Under the pieces are notes generated by a model that saw only the letters and a list, made by a program, of their open reading frames with translations, did no database searches and was not told where the DNA came from. A program made the translations under genes and the position numbers. Positions 35,704-47,984 of a DNA stretch of 64,000 nucleotides are shown piece by piece (within the stretch, counting starts at the first letter, position 1; each line of letters starts with the position of its first letter). The stretch is from Gamarada debralockiae (lineage: Eukaryota > Ascomycota > Leotiomycetes > Helotiales > Hyphodiscaceae). The DNA lies in assembly GCA_002803225.1 (NCBI GenBank), contig NXFV01000866.1, positions 1 through 64,000 of the forward strand, in the 5' to 3' direction.

Positions 35704-36900
35704 TCAATCACTGACAAACCCTCCTAGCCCTTCCACACTCTCCAAATCCTCCAACACGAACCCCTTTCGACTCTCCCACTCCCACATGTCGCCCTGCACC
35801 AAAAAGCACTCCTTGTCCAAGTCCAACCCCTCAAGAACCCTCTCAAACACGCTCCTCCAAGTCCCTTCCATAAGATGCACGCCTCCATTGGCTTTCTGAT
35901 GTGGAGCTTTACTCCCTATTCCTCCAAGTTGCACTTTCTTCAGCGTCCGATGGTGGCGGAGAAGGAAGGAGACGAGTACGTTCTCGGTGCAGAAGATCCC
36001 TTCGAACTTCAACTCCCTCAGATTTTTGAATGTGAAATTGTGTTTTGCGAATGAGGATAGAAGGGGATTGATATCAGTCTTCCTCCGTCCCTGGAAACTC
36101 AAGTTGAGACTCTGCAGCCCGGAAGCGGAGCGTAAGCAATGGGATAAATTCTGGCAGGCTAGCGAGGTGTGCCGATACGTATCGCTGCAATCCAACACCA
36201 AACTCAAGCTCGTGAGCGGTATGAAGATTGTTGAGATGATCATAGCTCTCTCCATGGCCTTTTCGGCGAAGAACTCGAAAGGCAACCTATCATGGCTCAA
36301 CTCCTCTACTCTCGCCGGTGAGCCACTCATCGCTGAAAGCAAAGCCGTGAAGCGTTCCATTGTAGGGTCGCGGGGGAGGAGGCGCGTTGAGGGGATATTC
36401 CAGATCTGGCGCAGGAGTTCCGTCCTCTCGTCGTCCTGAGGGAAAGGGCAGGTGGCGAGAGAGACGACAACTTTTTGCAGGTGAGGGAGGCTCTTGAGCG
36501 CTGGGCCGAGGAGTTGGGGAGCGCAGGCAGAGGGCATGTGGAGTTCTTTCTCTGAACGGAATGTTGCGTATGCTCCCCATGCCATCTCCTGCGCCGCGAG
36601 CTTGTCATCCGGATCTCTCATGTACTGGATGAAATAACTGTTATGCCGGGCATGGTATTCATTTATCTCTCCCAAATTGATGAAAAGGTTTTCTATTCGC
36701 TGGGAGAAGATGGGAATCTGGGAGACGGTGAGCAGGCGCTGGAAATCGGGACGGTGGGGCAGGGTGGTGAAGGTGGAAGAGATGAGGTATTCGAAGCCGA
36801 GGTGGCCCCAGGTGCGGGAGGTGAGGCGGAGGGATTTCAGGGCAGGGAGAGAGCAGTGGATTAGGATTGTACGCCGGAGCTCAGTTGGGAGGGATTCCAT
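35704..36900 (-). CDS. F-box-like protein with leucine-rich C-terminal part
   Basis: A single exon of 398 residues. Residues 1-35 (MESLPTELRRTILIHC, then LPALKSLRLTSRTW) form an F-box-like motif of the kind that binds Skp1 in SCF ubiquitin ligases. The rest contains irregular leucine-rich stretches (LTSLSLVLDCSD, LQSLNLSFQGR, LRELKFEGIF) as in many fungal F-box proteins that recruit substrates. These families are large and fast-evolving in ascomycetes. No substrate can be predicted. Long antisense frames exist, but the sense reading has the recognisable motif. Confidence 0.75.
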   Translation of the reverse strand: MESLPTELRRTILIHCSLPALKSLRLTSRTWGHLGFEYLISSTFTTLPHRPDFQRLLTVSQIPIFSQRIENLFINLGEINEYHARHNSYFIQYMRDPDDKLAAQEMAWGAYATFRSEKELHMPSACAPQLLGPALKSLPHLQKVVVSLATCPFPQDDERTELLRQIWNIPSTRLLPRDPTMERFTALLSAMSGSPARVEELSHDRLPFEFFAEKAMERAMIISTIFIPLTSLSLVLDCSDTYRHTSLACQNLSHCLRSASGLQSLNLSFQGRRKTDINPLLSSFAKHNFTFKNLRELKFEGIFCTENVLVSFLLRHHRTLKKVQLGGIGSKAPHQKANGGVHLMEGTWRSVFERVLEGLDLDKECFLVQGDMWEWESRKGFVLEDLESVEGLGGFVSD

Positions 36901-37604
36901 TGCTGAAGCTTCCGGGTTCCTTGGATAGAGGTGGAGGGCTAGGGACGTGAGGGGGCTTAAGAGTTATCGGGGATTCTAAGATTGTTGTGAGGTTGGCTTG
37001 CTATCCTCTCTGAAGACTGCTCTCAAGCTTTGCTCTCTCTCTGACATCGAGGTTCCCTTAACACTCGTTTTTGGAATCAAACAGGTCGAAGTCAACAAGT
37101 AGGTTTCCGAGCGTGATAAAAGACTGGAAGAGCTTTGAAAACTCTTTTTCCCTATGATTCAACACTGAGAAATTCGAGTATTCAATAACTCTGGTTCGAA
37201 ATCTCAACAGGAGTCGTTTATGATAAACCTGTCTTATCGTCAGCGTCGAACAAAGTAAAGAGCGTCATAGAAGCGACCTTGATGGAATCACAATTGCATC
37301 AGATGAGTTCACGAAATGGCGGGTAATTAGGAAATTGAACTATAGAGATGCCAAAGGAAATATGCTGGAGCAAAAACCTAAATGAGGCTGAACCTGAAAC
37401 GAAACAAATGCAGCTGAAGAATCCAGACATCGTCGATGGCGGGGTCAATCCCACTTTAAATCCGAGTTGCTCACTCGCTTGGAATTTCCCATTCCATCAC
37501 CAAAGCTCCACCACCACCAATTTCTATCGCAAAAGGCCCTTCACTCACTACTCACGAAACAACTCTCCCTCCCCATCATCCCCCCAATTGAACCAAATCC
37601 CACA
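36901..37604. other. Divergent intergenic region
   Basis: This carries promoters for the F-box gene (-) and the small membrane-protein gene (+). No RNA gene was recognised. Confidence 0.45.
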
Positions 37605-37936
37605 ATGTCATCCCCCTTCCAGTACGTCCCCCCTTCTTATCTATCTGTCCCCACCCCGTCTTCCCCCACAGCTCTTTCCCCTTTCCGCTCCCCTTTACAA
37701 TCAACAGAACTAACACTCCCCGCAGAATCTTCCGCAACCTTACCCCCCGAACACGCATCGGCGTCGGGCTGGCCTTCCTCGCCTGGGGCACAGCCGGTCT
37801 TTACATCTCGGATAGGGCAGAGAAGAAGTTAGGATTTGAAGCGAGTGAGAAGGATAAGGCTGCGTTGGATGGGGTTGTGCCTAGGATTACGATAGTGGAT
37901 AGGGATGAGCAGGTTGGGAGAAAGGGGGAGAGTTGA
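37605..37936 (+). CDS. Small conserved single-pass membrane protein, probably mitochondrial
   Basis: Exons are 37605-37621 (17 nt) and 37726-37936, giving 75 residues. The protein begins MSSPFQIFRNLTPRTRIGVG, has one hydrophobic segment (VGLAFLAWGTAGLYI), then a charged tail with DRAEKKLGF and VVPRITIVDRDEQ. I recall similar short proteins annotated as hypothetical across Pezizomycotina. The basic N-terminus plus single membrane span suggests the mitochondrial inner membrane, which is inference. The tiny first exon is supported because splicing it brings MSSPFQ directly before the conserved FRNLTPRTR. Confidence 0.7.
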
Positions 37937-38827
37937 GGGATGGGGACTGTAGGATGAATGATGATATATTTGAAGGGAGAAGGAGGGGAGGAGAGAGAAG
38001 GGGCGTTGTTGCGCATATGAGCTTGGAGAGAGGACGACAGCAGATTAGTGGGCGAGTAAAGGCTCTGCTGAACGATTCACCAAAAATACTCGTCAAGGGA
38101 GTGAAGTAAATATCACACAGGGTTTGAGTTAGAGGCGAAGTTTGGGACGATGTCCTCAGTTAGAAGCACAATGGTGTATTGGAGAGAGCATGAACCCTCT
38201 AGGGACGATTGTAAAGGCGCACGTTACAGAACTGTAGCCTCAATTTGCGAAGACCTGGTGAAGGGCGACACTCCAGCAACTCAGTTACCAGTGAGAGAAG
38301 GCAACGGGAGACACATTTGCAAAGCCAGTTTTGCGGTTGGAGAAATATCGGAAAAGTTCGACTTTTTGCCATTTTTCTCCTTTTAAAAACTATGAACAAA
38401 TGGGTTAGCAGGAAAGAGATTACAAGCATTGAATGCAAATGCAAGCTCTGCCTGAGAAATTGGTCTCTTCCCACATCACCCATATTTATACCAACAACAC
38501 TGCAAAGCAACATACTCAGATCTATAACGCACCCCAGTCACCCAGTCGTCAGGCATATCCTCCCCTTCCCTTGCCCTCGCGCACGCATTCATGCCCTCTC
38601 CTCTCGTCTCGTTCATATCGACATTTAGCAAGCAATCAATCTCGATCCATCCTTCGCCTGCAAATGCAATGCGCCATCTCTATTCCCAATGCAATGTCGA
38701 ACATTTTGTGCGAAAAATCGCCCGTCATCAACTGTGTTAAAGACGGGATGAAGAAAATGAACAAACGCCAACCCAATGCAGCAGCCCTTTTAAGGCAATC
38801 CTCTATATGTCGTCCGTCCAGTCGTGT
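37937..38827. other. Convergent intergenic region
   Basis: This holds the 3' flanks of the small membrane-protein gene and the C2H2 factor gene. Open frames here have no conserved content. Confidence 0.45.
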
Positions 38828-41800
38828 CTATGCCATGCCATTCTCAAATTTCGTATGTACGCCTCCTACCGGAGAATTGTTCTGCGAATTGATCGGTTTA
38901 AAGAGTTGAGCCATGTCTAATGTCAAATCCCTAACGCCGTAGTCCTTGTCGATATCGTTCACTGATCCAAGCTCCTCTCCTCGTCTTGCACTGTCCGAAA
39001 CAACGTATGCTCTGACCTGCTTCAACATGCTGATGATATACCCGAAGCGTTGATCCGGCGCCATCTGCCAATCCAGGGTGCTCTTCATCAACAACTTGGC
39101 AAGCCAGTAGAAGTGGACGCCATCTCGGCAGAAGCCAAGTCGGCGGTTGGCCGTGGATGTAGGTGGGTATTGTACAACCATGTCCTCATCCCAAGCTTTC
39201 TTCCACTTCTCAAAAGCGTGACTGGTAACCTTCAAGAGCTGGTGTGTCATCGGCGACTGAGCACCAGATTCCACAGGGGTAGCTCGTCCACTGGTGTTGG
39301 TACTTGGAGCGCCGCTACCGGTTGGATCAACGCCTCTGGCCACCCAATCATTCTGACCCAGTGGTGTACTTCCAGCGCTCGAGGGGAATGCCAAAACCTG
39401 CCCGTTCAATTGGCTCGATTCCTGAGATTGTTGCCTCTGAGCTGTCCAAAGCTGGATATGCAGTGCGTGGACAAGTACAAATTTTGAGTATAGGTTTGTC
39501 GTTCCAGGTTGGAGGTCGTAGACGCTGTGCATGAGTGCCTTCAGTGCGGAATGCATTTCGGGCTGCTTGGCTCGTCGGCTTCCAGAAGGGTTTCTGTCTT
39601 TTGCTAGGGCAGGTCCATGTAAGCCAAGAGCTTCGGAGCACTCGGTACTTGAACGGGCCTCCCATGCGGCATCATCTGCGGGAAGGGGGATTCGGATTTC
39701 AAGCATCTCCAGCAGAGGTGCGGTGTTGAAGTAAATGACCATCGCCGAATCGACAAGGAAGATTGTATACATCAATCTGGATCGTTTCTCCTGCTCTACC
39801 CAAGTTTCCCAATCGAAACTTGCCATATTGAAATGCTCGACAACCACATTGGGCTGGTGCAATGCGCTGAATGGAGGGCTTGTCTTGGGTTGCGTGAGAC
39901 CAGCTTTTCTTGCCAATGCGACGACCAGTGTAAATTGTCGTCGAGCCTTTTCACGCTGAATAGGAGTACCGTGCCAAGTGAAAAGTACCTGCATCAGTAG
40001 TATGGCGGTAATCTGCTCAATTTCTGAATTGGTAGATCCAAAAGTACCATTCTCAAATCCGCTAGAGCCGCTGGTGTCTCTCAATATCGTAGCATAGACT
40101 TGAGAATTACTCTCTGTGACCACTTTAGCGAGTTCCATCATCTCTCGAACTTGTGTCGGAGCTATGCGATCAGAATAGACAGCTCCAATACAGATTATTG
40201 CGAGGAGCAGACCATCGTAAGCTTCAGTAATTCGAAAGGTTGGCATGTGAATGATCGGGAAATGAACTTGGAAACTGGAAAATTTTTCTAAGAAGTGCTT
40301 GATGTTATCCGCGGAGAGGAATGCCCTCATCTCTGTGCTTCGACTAGTGATCTGGTTGTTTTGGGGGAAGCAGAAAAAGATCAGGCGGTGGGAGATCTCC
40401 TGGTAATAATCATTTTGAATGTTCCATTTTGGATAATCAGAGTTGGCGCCAAGGTCATGAGAAGCACCCGAGTATACGCCATTGAAGAGACCGTTGTTTG
40501 AGTTGGGTAGAGAGGGCTCGGTCTTGATATTTACTTGTGGATTGGCGAAATTGGCTTGGTATGGGGATGTGAATCCGTCGTGAGAGTTTGATGGGAAGAC
40601 CTGAGACCAAACACCAGGTTGCTGTCTTGCGTTGTTTCCAGCATACAGCGATAGGGAGTTTCGTGCGTTTGGAAGATGCGACACGCTCGCGGTGGACTGG
40701 TTGGCGGCGAAATCATAGCCCTGGCTGTATGAGTGACCATTTTGTCCGTTGGGCATACTGAATGCGATTGAAGGATTCATACCAGTAGGCATGGAGCTCG
40801 CAATTCCAGCATAGCTCTGGCCGTAGCTTGCTGGATTCGAGCCTCCCGGGCCAAGACCCGTCATGCTTCCCCCGTCCCTGCTTAGTCTCTTCAAGTTGTT
40901 GGCCTGCGCGGCTTGTTCGTCTGTTATATTTGAGCCTGCGTCGGGTACGCTGCCATCAGATATGACGCCGAAAGGGTGCAATGCCGGGTCGTTCAAGCTG
41001 CCCATTCCATTGGTACCCATCAAGTCACTCTCATTAGACATTGAAGGTGTGTTTTTGTGAGGTCCAGGATGAGATTTCTTCAAATGAGCTTGCGCATGAG
41101 ATAGATGGCTGGCTCCAGTGGGGTTGCCGCGGCGAATGGAGCACTTTTGGAAGTGACGCTTCAAGATATCACTCCTAGAGAAAGTGTCTCGACAAAGTAC
41201 GCACATGTACGGTCGGTCGCCAGTGTCTGTACGAGGTTAGAGCGGTCTGTTGACCGGGACAATTCTAGGACTTACGTCTAAGGAGATGGCGTTTCAAATG
41301 CTTCGCATGAAGATAAGTTTTCGTACAGTGGGGACAGGGAAATTTTCCATCAGCATCCTTTTGGGGGATAATGGCACCCTTGGCAGAACCCGTAGTCGCG
41401 GTCACTGCAGGTCTGCCAGGAGCACTGGGCAATATTCCTCTCCGTCCTTGGGAACCAACAACATGAGTGGGCTGCTCTTCCAACATCATGGCTGGTTGAG
41501 AAAGCATACTGTTTTGACCGTACGGAGACGCCATCGAAGGCTGCATATGCATCCCGTTCGCCGGCATGGGTCGCAACGGTTGAGGCATCCTACCGCCGCT
41601 CGGAGCTGGAGCAATGGCTTGAGGCTGTGTCATGGCAGTCGAGGATTGAGGGAGCATGGAAGATGAAGTTCGATACACCTGCTGCTGTTGCTGGTAGTTG
41701 TTGGCGGGCATCATGTATCTGGACTGTTGCGACATTTGGCCCTGGGGAAAATTGCCCATCATGTTACCGGATCCGGGAGTATTTGGTGTAGCTGGTGTCC

Positions 41801-41969
41801 TCGGTGTATGAGGATTGCTGCCATAGTTGTTTTGCATTGCAGCATGCTGCGGTTGTAGAGGAGGTAGTGTCGTATGGGTAGAGAGGTTTGAATTGTGTTG
41901 AAGTTGATGGGGAGAGACTCCCGGTAAAGAATTACTGGCGCTCATCCCGTTGTTATAGTAGGAGTCCAT
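38828..41969 (-). CDS. C2H2 zinc-finger transcription factor with fungal-specific factor domain
   Basis: Exons in transcript order are 41969-41276 and 41226-38828, giving 1030 residues. The N-terminal 205 residues are Gln/Pro/Ser/Met-rich, a likely activation region. Two C2H2 fingers follow, at about residues 215-260: CPHCTKTYLHAKHLKRHLLRH, then CVLCRDTFSRSDILKRHFQKC. The canonical linker HTGDRPY is created exactly by the splice. The C-terminal half holds the fungal_trans middle-homology domain (IIHMPTFRITEAYDGLLLAI through LEIRIPLPADDAAWEA). Nuclear regulator; target genes are unknown. A stretch near 40340-40400 (ISHRLIFFCFPQNNQ) looks unlike its neighbours and could be a mis-read intron. 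Confidence 0.88.
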
Positions 41970-44900
41970 TATCTTGGTAATGTGCCGTAGTCGTTACTCG
42001 TTTTGATTGTCGTAATTGCGAAATCATCCGAACCGTGCTATTGCGTCACTATGAAGTTTTTATAACGTCCCCTCACGTCAACAACCAGACGTGATCAATT
42101 GCGGTTTGAGAGGTGTAAATTCTGGTTCAACGAATGTCGACTCACAGAACCTTTTTGTTGGCTAAGCTGGGTGAGGGGACTGGTGAGAGAGAGCGCGTCG
42201 GGTTGAGGATAATGGTCTCAACGCACCGGTCCGAGTCCGAGAATCAACGAGGAGGTCGACGATGGTGAAGTTCTACCACGCTGTAGTAGAAGCTTGGAGC
42301 GCGTTGTTGTTCGTGAGGCTCAAAGATAATTGTTGTCGAAAGTAAAGTGGAGACCGTCAAGAATTTATCCGTCAAGTGGTCCAAAGATGGGCTGAAAATA
42401 AACGCGTGGTGGGGACGGTTTTGCGAATTGAGGTTGCAGGTTGATCTACAGGGTCGGACCAAACATATAAAAATCCACCTCTATCGCCTGTGAGAATGAG
42501 AAGCCTTCTTTTAGTTGAAGCAGTACTCCATTGGTTGTCGGCGTCTTCGAGACAGATGGTTGCGCGAATAAAGTGAAATGGTAGAAGAAAAGTGAGAAGG
42601 TTTCCTTTGCAAGAAATTTCATAGAGAGGAAGGGAAAGAGAGCACGAATAATTTTTGCCGTTGGAAGGAAAGATTTTACACGCCGCCTTAAGCCGACTGG
42701 CAGCAGGGATCGGGTAGAATGAGGTCTCGTTTCTGGATGGCTCGCTCCTGCACCGAGCTCGCCCAAAACTGCTGCACAACATGAATTTCTTCAACTAATA
42801 ACTCATCGCAGGACTGGCTGAATGCCTGCTGCAAGCTAGGTACAAAGGTACATTTCATATCCTTGTCCGACCACAATTCGCCGAGCTTCGTGCGCAGGCG
42901 ACGGCTCTTTTCACCCTCTCATCACAGATCATGCCATTCTTTGCCTGGTCATGATTAATATCGAAGGAGTTTGCCGACCACCAAGCATGCAAAGTACCTC
43001 GTTCGTTGTGAATTGTGAGTAAGCTCTCTTGACGCTAGGTTTCGAGATGACGATTCATTAATCTCATGAAAGACTTTCACCAGATCAAATCAGTGTCAGG
43101 AGCCGAGACAACGAATTCAAAACACTGCTCTACGTGGACAGCTCGCAAGCCTTACTCGAGGTCCTGGAAGCTTGGATAGCACACGCTTCTCTCATACAAC
43201 TCGTCCACGACTTCCCATGCCGCCAAGTCCATTATCAGAAAAATAATGAAACCGAGAAAGGCCGTGAGGCCGGGCAGGTGATGACAAGCAGTAACCTGGA
43301 TGGGGGAAAAATACGATGTCACATCCCAATCAGTTTGCATTATTACTACTGTACTGTACTGTAGAATCACCTGCCTGCTGCCCAATAACCCCCCAATCAA
43401 CACCATCGGAAGCTTTACCAAAATACCTGATTATGTTCCATATCTTTTCACGATGCGACTTCTGTTCTGTTATTCTATGACTTCTCACGATGATGATCCT
43501 CTCGACTTCGGACGTTCTGACGATTTGCTGATCCGAGTGCCGCCCTCAAGTCCCGATGACGCACTGTCCTGTGCTATAAAACCGCGATACCATCTGCTCT
43601 CCTCTCTAATCGGCAGGTATGCCGAGGGAGCCAAACAAGCCCCTTTTGTGGTTGGAAATAAAAATGGTTATGGCCGCCAGCAAGTCAACCTCATCCCGTT
43701 TCTATCGGAGCCGGTCGGGGCCGAAATTTGTGTGAGAACGTCTGAATCGTGGGCATCAAACTCAATTGCCGGCGGCGGCAAATATTGCTGTGGCGAGAGC
43801 TCAAAAGATTCATAAACAACGAGGTGGTCACTCGAGTCATCAGCACAGAGATATTCCGCAAATACATTCTGTGGCGTAGGGGACCTTATCGAGGCGGCCA
43901 GGGCAGAACCAGGGTTGACCACCCTCAGCGTTATTTTTAAAGCAGCCGTAAAACTACACCGCAAACCGGCACGGCGGCGCTTCCTCGTGTCGTTGAGCTT
44001 CGAGATCTTCCCCTCCAGACAGGACGTGTTCACGTCAGGCTTTGTGACAGCTCATAACTGAACCTTGATTTGATGGCTTGGAGGCTTCAAGACCTCCAAT
44101 GCATCTTTTCTCACACACGTCCTAACCTCTCGGTTTGCGTCAGTTTTCACTATCTTCCGACCCGACCTTCTACCGAGTATAAATGATGAATAATTCCTGA
44201 CGCCATTTCCGTGTAAGGACAGCTCCGAAGGCGTTGCGTGGCCTACCACACCCAACTGGGCTCGGAAACAAAAGCCCCAGGCTTTGCCCCAAATTGCTCT
44301 TTAGCCTTACCAAATACATCCTATTTCACCTCGCATATGTAACCAGCATCACCAAAAACCTTCTCGAAATTCCAAGCGTCTGCTTACCGAAAACACTTTT
44401 TGGCTGCTCCGAGCAAGCCCGTCCACTTCAGCTCGCTGCTCGGAGTCGCTGATTAGTCTCAACCTTCTCACTCATGCAGATCATCTGGTTGATCATCCAT
44501 CCCTCGAATCATCAAAAGCCTCATCATCGGCGCAAGCGTTCCATCATGGCTGTCAAAACGCGCCAAGAGTCCTGACAATCTTTGGATTGCGCACAGCTCA
44601 AGGAAGCTCCATATCAACGACCTCTGGTAACACAACGATTTCTTGATTGGCCAATCTACGAGGCTACGCAATAGTCAACCCCAAGATCCAAAAGTCCCCC
44701 CCCTTGCAAAGTTCGGGTGGGATATCGATATCCGTGATCAATATCAAAAGCCTCGTGCACCCTGTGCACGATAGGCGCAGGGTTCTAAGAGCTTACGGCG
44801 CAACGCCTCACAATAATGAGTTCTTCCATGGAGAATCCTGCATATCAAAAACGTGATGTCCAGGGATGTTTGTGCTTGAACCTGGAGCTGGCTGCCGGTT

Positions 44901-45617
44901 TTGAAAGAACGGATCATTTTTGTTTTTCAGAGACGCGCGCTGGCCGTTCCAGCGCATTTTGATCCCTGATGAGACGACACCTCGCTGGTTTAAGAGCTCG
45001 GAGCAAACGAGTCATGTACTTTGGATATGGACGCATTTCCCCCGAAGCTCAATGTGAATGACACGTTCGGATTCTGACGGCTTTTGGAATCTTGGGAGTC
45101 TTGATGATCTTGATATATATCATCGGAGCGCCGTACGACTCATGGTTTTCACGATTATTGAAAATCGTTGCCATTGATATTGAAAGTTTGGTAATGTTAG
45201 GGCTTCGTCCTGGAGTTCCAGAGTCATGGGCCTTGCCGTCCCAAAAATGTCTCAAGAACAATTTCAGCGGAACAACAAGCTACGAGATCTTCCTTGACTC
45301 GACGAGCCTTCTTCCACGTCAAGGGTCGAAAATATCGTGAAGTATTTTCATGATCAAGAAGCTGAACTTCACGAAGAGAGTTTTCACGTGATAGTGAAAC
45401 TTCGCATCTAAAATTATTCCGTGTTTGAGGGAGTCAAGTTTTGGCCCCTGGCAATTTCTTGCGCCGTTGTCAAAATTTTCTATACTGCCTTCATATTCTT
45501 CTTTCAATCATCCATCCACTTTCGTACAGTCACTCTTTTTTCTAGTTAGCGTTGATTCAGTCGCTCGTTTTCCCAACATCTTCGCACCTAATTTTCCTCA
45601 AAAAGTACCCTCCGGCC
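41970..45617. other. Gene-poor 3.6-kb region
   Basis: This contains the long 5' flank of the C2H2 factor gene (several short upstream ORFs at 42240-42880) and the 5' flank of the secreted-protein gene. The longest frames (43300-43815 +, 43668-44033 -) overlap each other and have no recognised domain. No tRNA was identified. Confidence 0.45.
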
Positions 45618-46253
45618 ATGAAAATGCGTTCCTGCCTTGTTCTCTTCGCCTTCACAGTTCTGGCCAGCGCAAAGACGGACCTTTCAGGATGCACGAGTAG
45701 CGACGTTATTGCATACGGCGGAGTGAGTGTGCTCTACTATGTCCCAGGAACTGGAGAAATATGCTCTTTTCTTGATTGTGGTGGTGGAATGGCACCTCCA
45801 GCGACTACGGTTCCAGGGTGCCCTGAATACTCTGGAACAGCGACCTACTCTCCAAGCTTCTTGACCGGATTCAAGGACGGCTCCGCGGCTGCTGTGTCTT
45901 CAACAGCCTATGTTGCAGCTACCACAACATCTCCCTCGACGGCAATGATCACAGGATCTTCTACAACAGACATCGTTCCAAGTCAAACCACACTTTCAGG
46001 GGTCGTCAGTTCCTCCAGCACCGTTACATCAGATTCTATCTCTATAGCCTCCGTCACATCCACTGGCACGGCCACCGAGTCCAAATCAACATCTTCCACC
46101 GGGACGAAGGGCTCAGCCGCGGGAGCGGGTTCATCATCCTCGAGTGCGGCATCTCCCTCAAGCACCAGCAACGCGGGAGTTTCCATTTCGGTCCATATCC
46201 TCGCCCACGGCATCATTAGTGTCGCAGCCGCCGGATTCGCTTTCCTAATATGA
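45618..46253 (+). CDS. Secreted, probably GPI-anchored Ser/Thr-rich surface protein
   Basis: A single exon of 211 residues. A signal peptide covers residues 1-18 (MRSCLVLFAFTVLASA). A Cys-containing ectodomain (residues about 19-90) follows, with GCTSSDVIAYGG, YYVPGTGEICSFLDCGGG and VPGCPEYSGTATYSPSFL. A long Ser/Thr-rich stalk is likely to be O-glycosylated. The C-terminus is hydrophobic (HGIISVAAAGFAFLI) and preceded by small residues, as expected for GPI attachment. I recall this ectodomain pattern in other ascomycete hypothetical cell-surface proteins. Function is unknown; roles in the wall or at the host interface are only possibilities. The start is the first of two close ATGs (MKM), directly before the signal peptide. 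Confidence 0.8.
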   Translation: MKMRSCLVLFAFTVLASAKTDLSGCTSSDVIAYGGVSVLYYVPGTGEICSFLDCGGGMAPPATTVPGCPEYSGTATYSPSFLTGFKDGSAAAVSSTAYVAATTTSPSTAMITGSSTTDIVPSQTTLSGVVSSSSTVTSDSISIASVTSTGTATESKSTSSTGTKGSAAGAGSSSSSAASPSSTSNAGVSISVHILAHGIISVAAAGFAFLI

Positions 46254-47112
46254 TTCAATCCATTGTGATTGGATGTACTCGATTACATCGATGATTGATT
46301 GCGGTCACTTGCAGCACACCAGGACAGCTAGCATGGAGAGAAGGACTACTCTCATTGCAAGTCTCCCGGCAGCATTGCCATCTATGGCAGCCCGGAAGGC
46401 CCAGAGGAGGAAGATAATCAGCCACAACATGGGCATTGGGTAGCGTTTTGTTTTGTGTGGCGAGGACCTTTCTGCTGGGGTACGATTAAAGGTTACACAA
46501 GACTCAGCTTCTGGATAGAATTACAAATACAGTAGAGCTACTAAATCGTGCCTTGCCGGTCGATGTGACATTCATGGTGACATTCGGCCTCACTACTGTA
46601 TCCTTCGAAATATGACAACACGTCGACGTCCAAATACGAAATACGGAACGTAGACCCCGTTGTAATTACCCTATTACCCAGTATCTCCGTATGGAGGACA
46701 TGCTCATTTATCCAAGAAAAAGAACTTCTGACCTCATGCAAGGCTTTCCCAACATTTCTACCTCCCCACAGCCCGCGGGGCCGTTGATTGGTGCCAGGTG
46801 GGTCGATCCGCAGGAGGGGCGCTGGGCTTCCCGAAGCATGTGGAAGCATCGGGCATCTCTACGACATGCAACAAAAGATCGGAGATTTTTCAGACGGGAT
46901 GAGGTGTTTGTGTAACTGAAGTCAGGTGAAAACTGGAGATTGTTGCCCCGAGTTGAGGGCTGCACATATGGTTTTGTGGCGCACCGTAATGACCACAATG
47001 AGAGTACGGTGGCCGGTTTGTTCGTATGTTGTCTCGAAATAATTTTGAGCATCGCATGCGGCCATCAAGAAGCTGAAGCTCGATGTATCGCCATTGAGGA
47101 CCACCATCCACA
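46254..47112. other. Intergenic
   Basis: This holds the 3' flank of the surface-protein gene and the 5' flank of the mitoribosomal gene. No gene was recognised. Confidence 0.45.
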
Positions 47113-47984
47113 ATGTCGACATCTACAACTCTACGACCTGCATTACGGCAGCTGCTTAGATCAAGCAGACTACAAAACCAACCCCCAACCTTCCTCCTCC
47201 CTTCCCTCCTAACACCCACAACACAAACCACCCCCTTCTCATCCACCTCCTCGTCCTTCTACCCACGCGACATGAACCGTGAACGCGGCGTCTCCACCGT
47301 CCGCCGAACAGGCCCACGGAAGCCCTTATCAATGTCCAAACTAGAGTCACTCCCCAAACCCATCCTTGATCCCCACCAACGCTCCAAGCCCGTAACCGAC
47401 GAGGATCACGGTCTCTGGGAGTTCTTCCACAGCAAAGAGAAACCCATAAACACGCCTGAAGAAGACGATGAGCATGGGCGAGCATGGTGTGTGGAGGAGT
47501 TGAGGGGGAAGAGTTGGGAGGATTTACATAGTTTGTGGTGGGTTTGTGTGAAGGAACGAAATAGGATTGCTACGGAAGCTTATGAGCGGAGGAGGATTGA
47601 TGCTGGGTATGGGGATTATGAGAGTAAGAGGAGAGATGTTACTGTGAGTTCTACTCTTATAATATGATGAGGGGAGGAGATTGGGTTTAGATTTGGATTG
47701 GGGGCTAATGATATGAGCAGGTACGATTGACTCAAAGAGCTATTAAGCAGGTTCTCACGGAACGGTTTTATTCTTGGAGGGATGCGCAGGAGATTGCGAA
47801 GGAGGATCCGGAGATCAACCTCTCGGGTGATGGACCTGCGTATGTTCCTAGTGACTTTGTGGGGGAGGATGTTATGGAGGAAGAGCAGTTTGAGGCTGTT
47901 GAGGCTGCTGAGGGACAGCCGGAGCAGCAGGTTCAGCCAGAGGTTACGTCTGAGACGAAGCCGGAGGCAAGGCCGAATGCATAG
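47113..47984 (+). CDS. MRPL4: Mitochondrial large-subunit ribosomal protein uL29m (MRPL4)
   Basis: Exons are 47113-47643 and 47721-47984, giving 264 residues. The N-terminus is basic and Ser/Thr-rich (residues 1-45), a mitochondrial presequence. The core phrases HGLWEFFHSKEKPINTPEED, GRAWCVEELRGKSWEDLHSL and WWVCVKERNRIATE match the MRP-L47/uL29m family. The splice joins RRDVT to VRLTQRAIKQVLTERFY. The acidic C-terminal extension is common in fungal members. It sits near the polypeptide exit of the mitoribosome. It is co-directional with GDI, 543 bp downstream. Confidence 0.9.

Noticed and set aside
37348..37713. 121-codon plus-strand frame overlapping the small membrane-protein gene
   Set aside because: It runs through the first exon and intron of the 75-residue gene in another frame; Pro/Ser-rich low-complexity text.
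43300..43815. 171-codon plus-strand open frame, overlapped by a 121-codon minus-strand frame
   Set aside because: Two competing frames, no recognised motif, no splice context and weak amino-acid texture. Not called as a gene.
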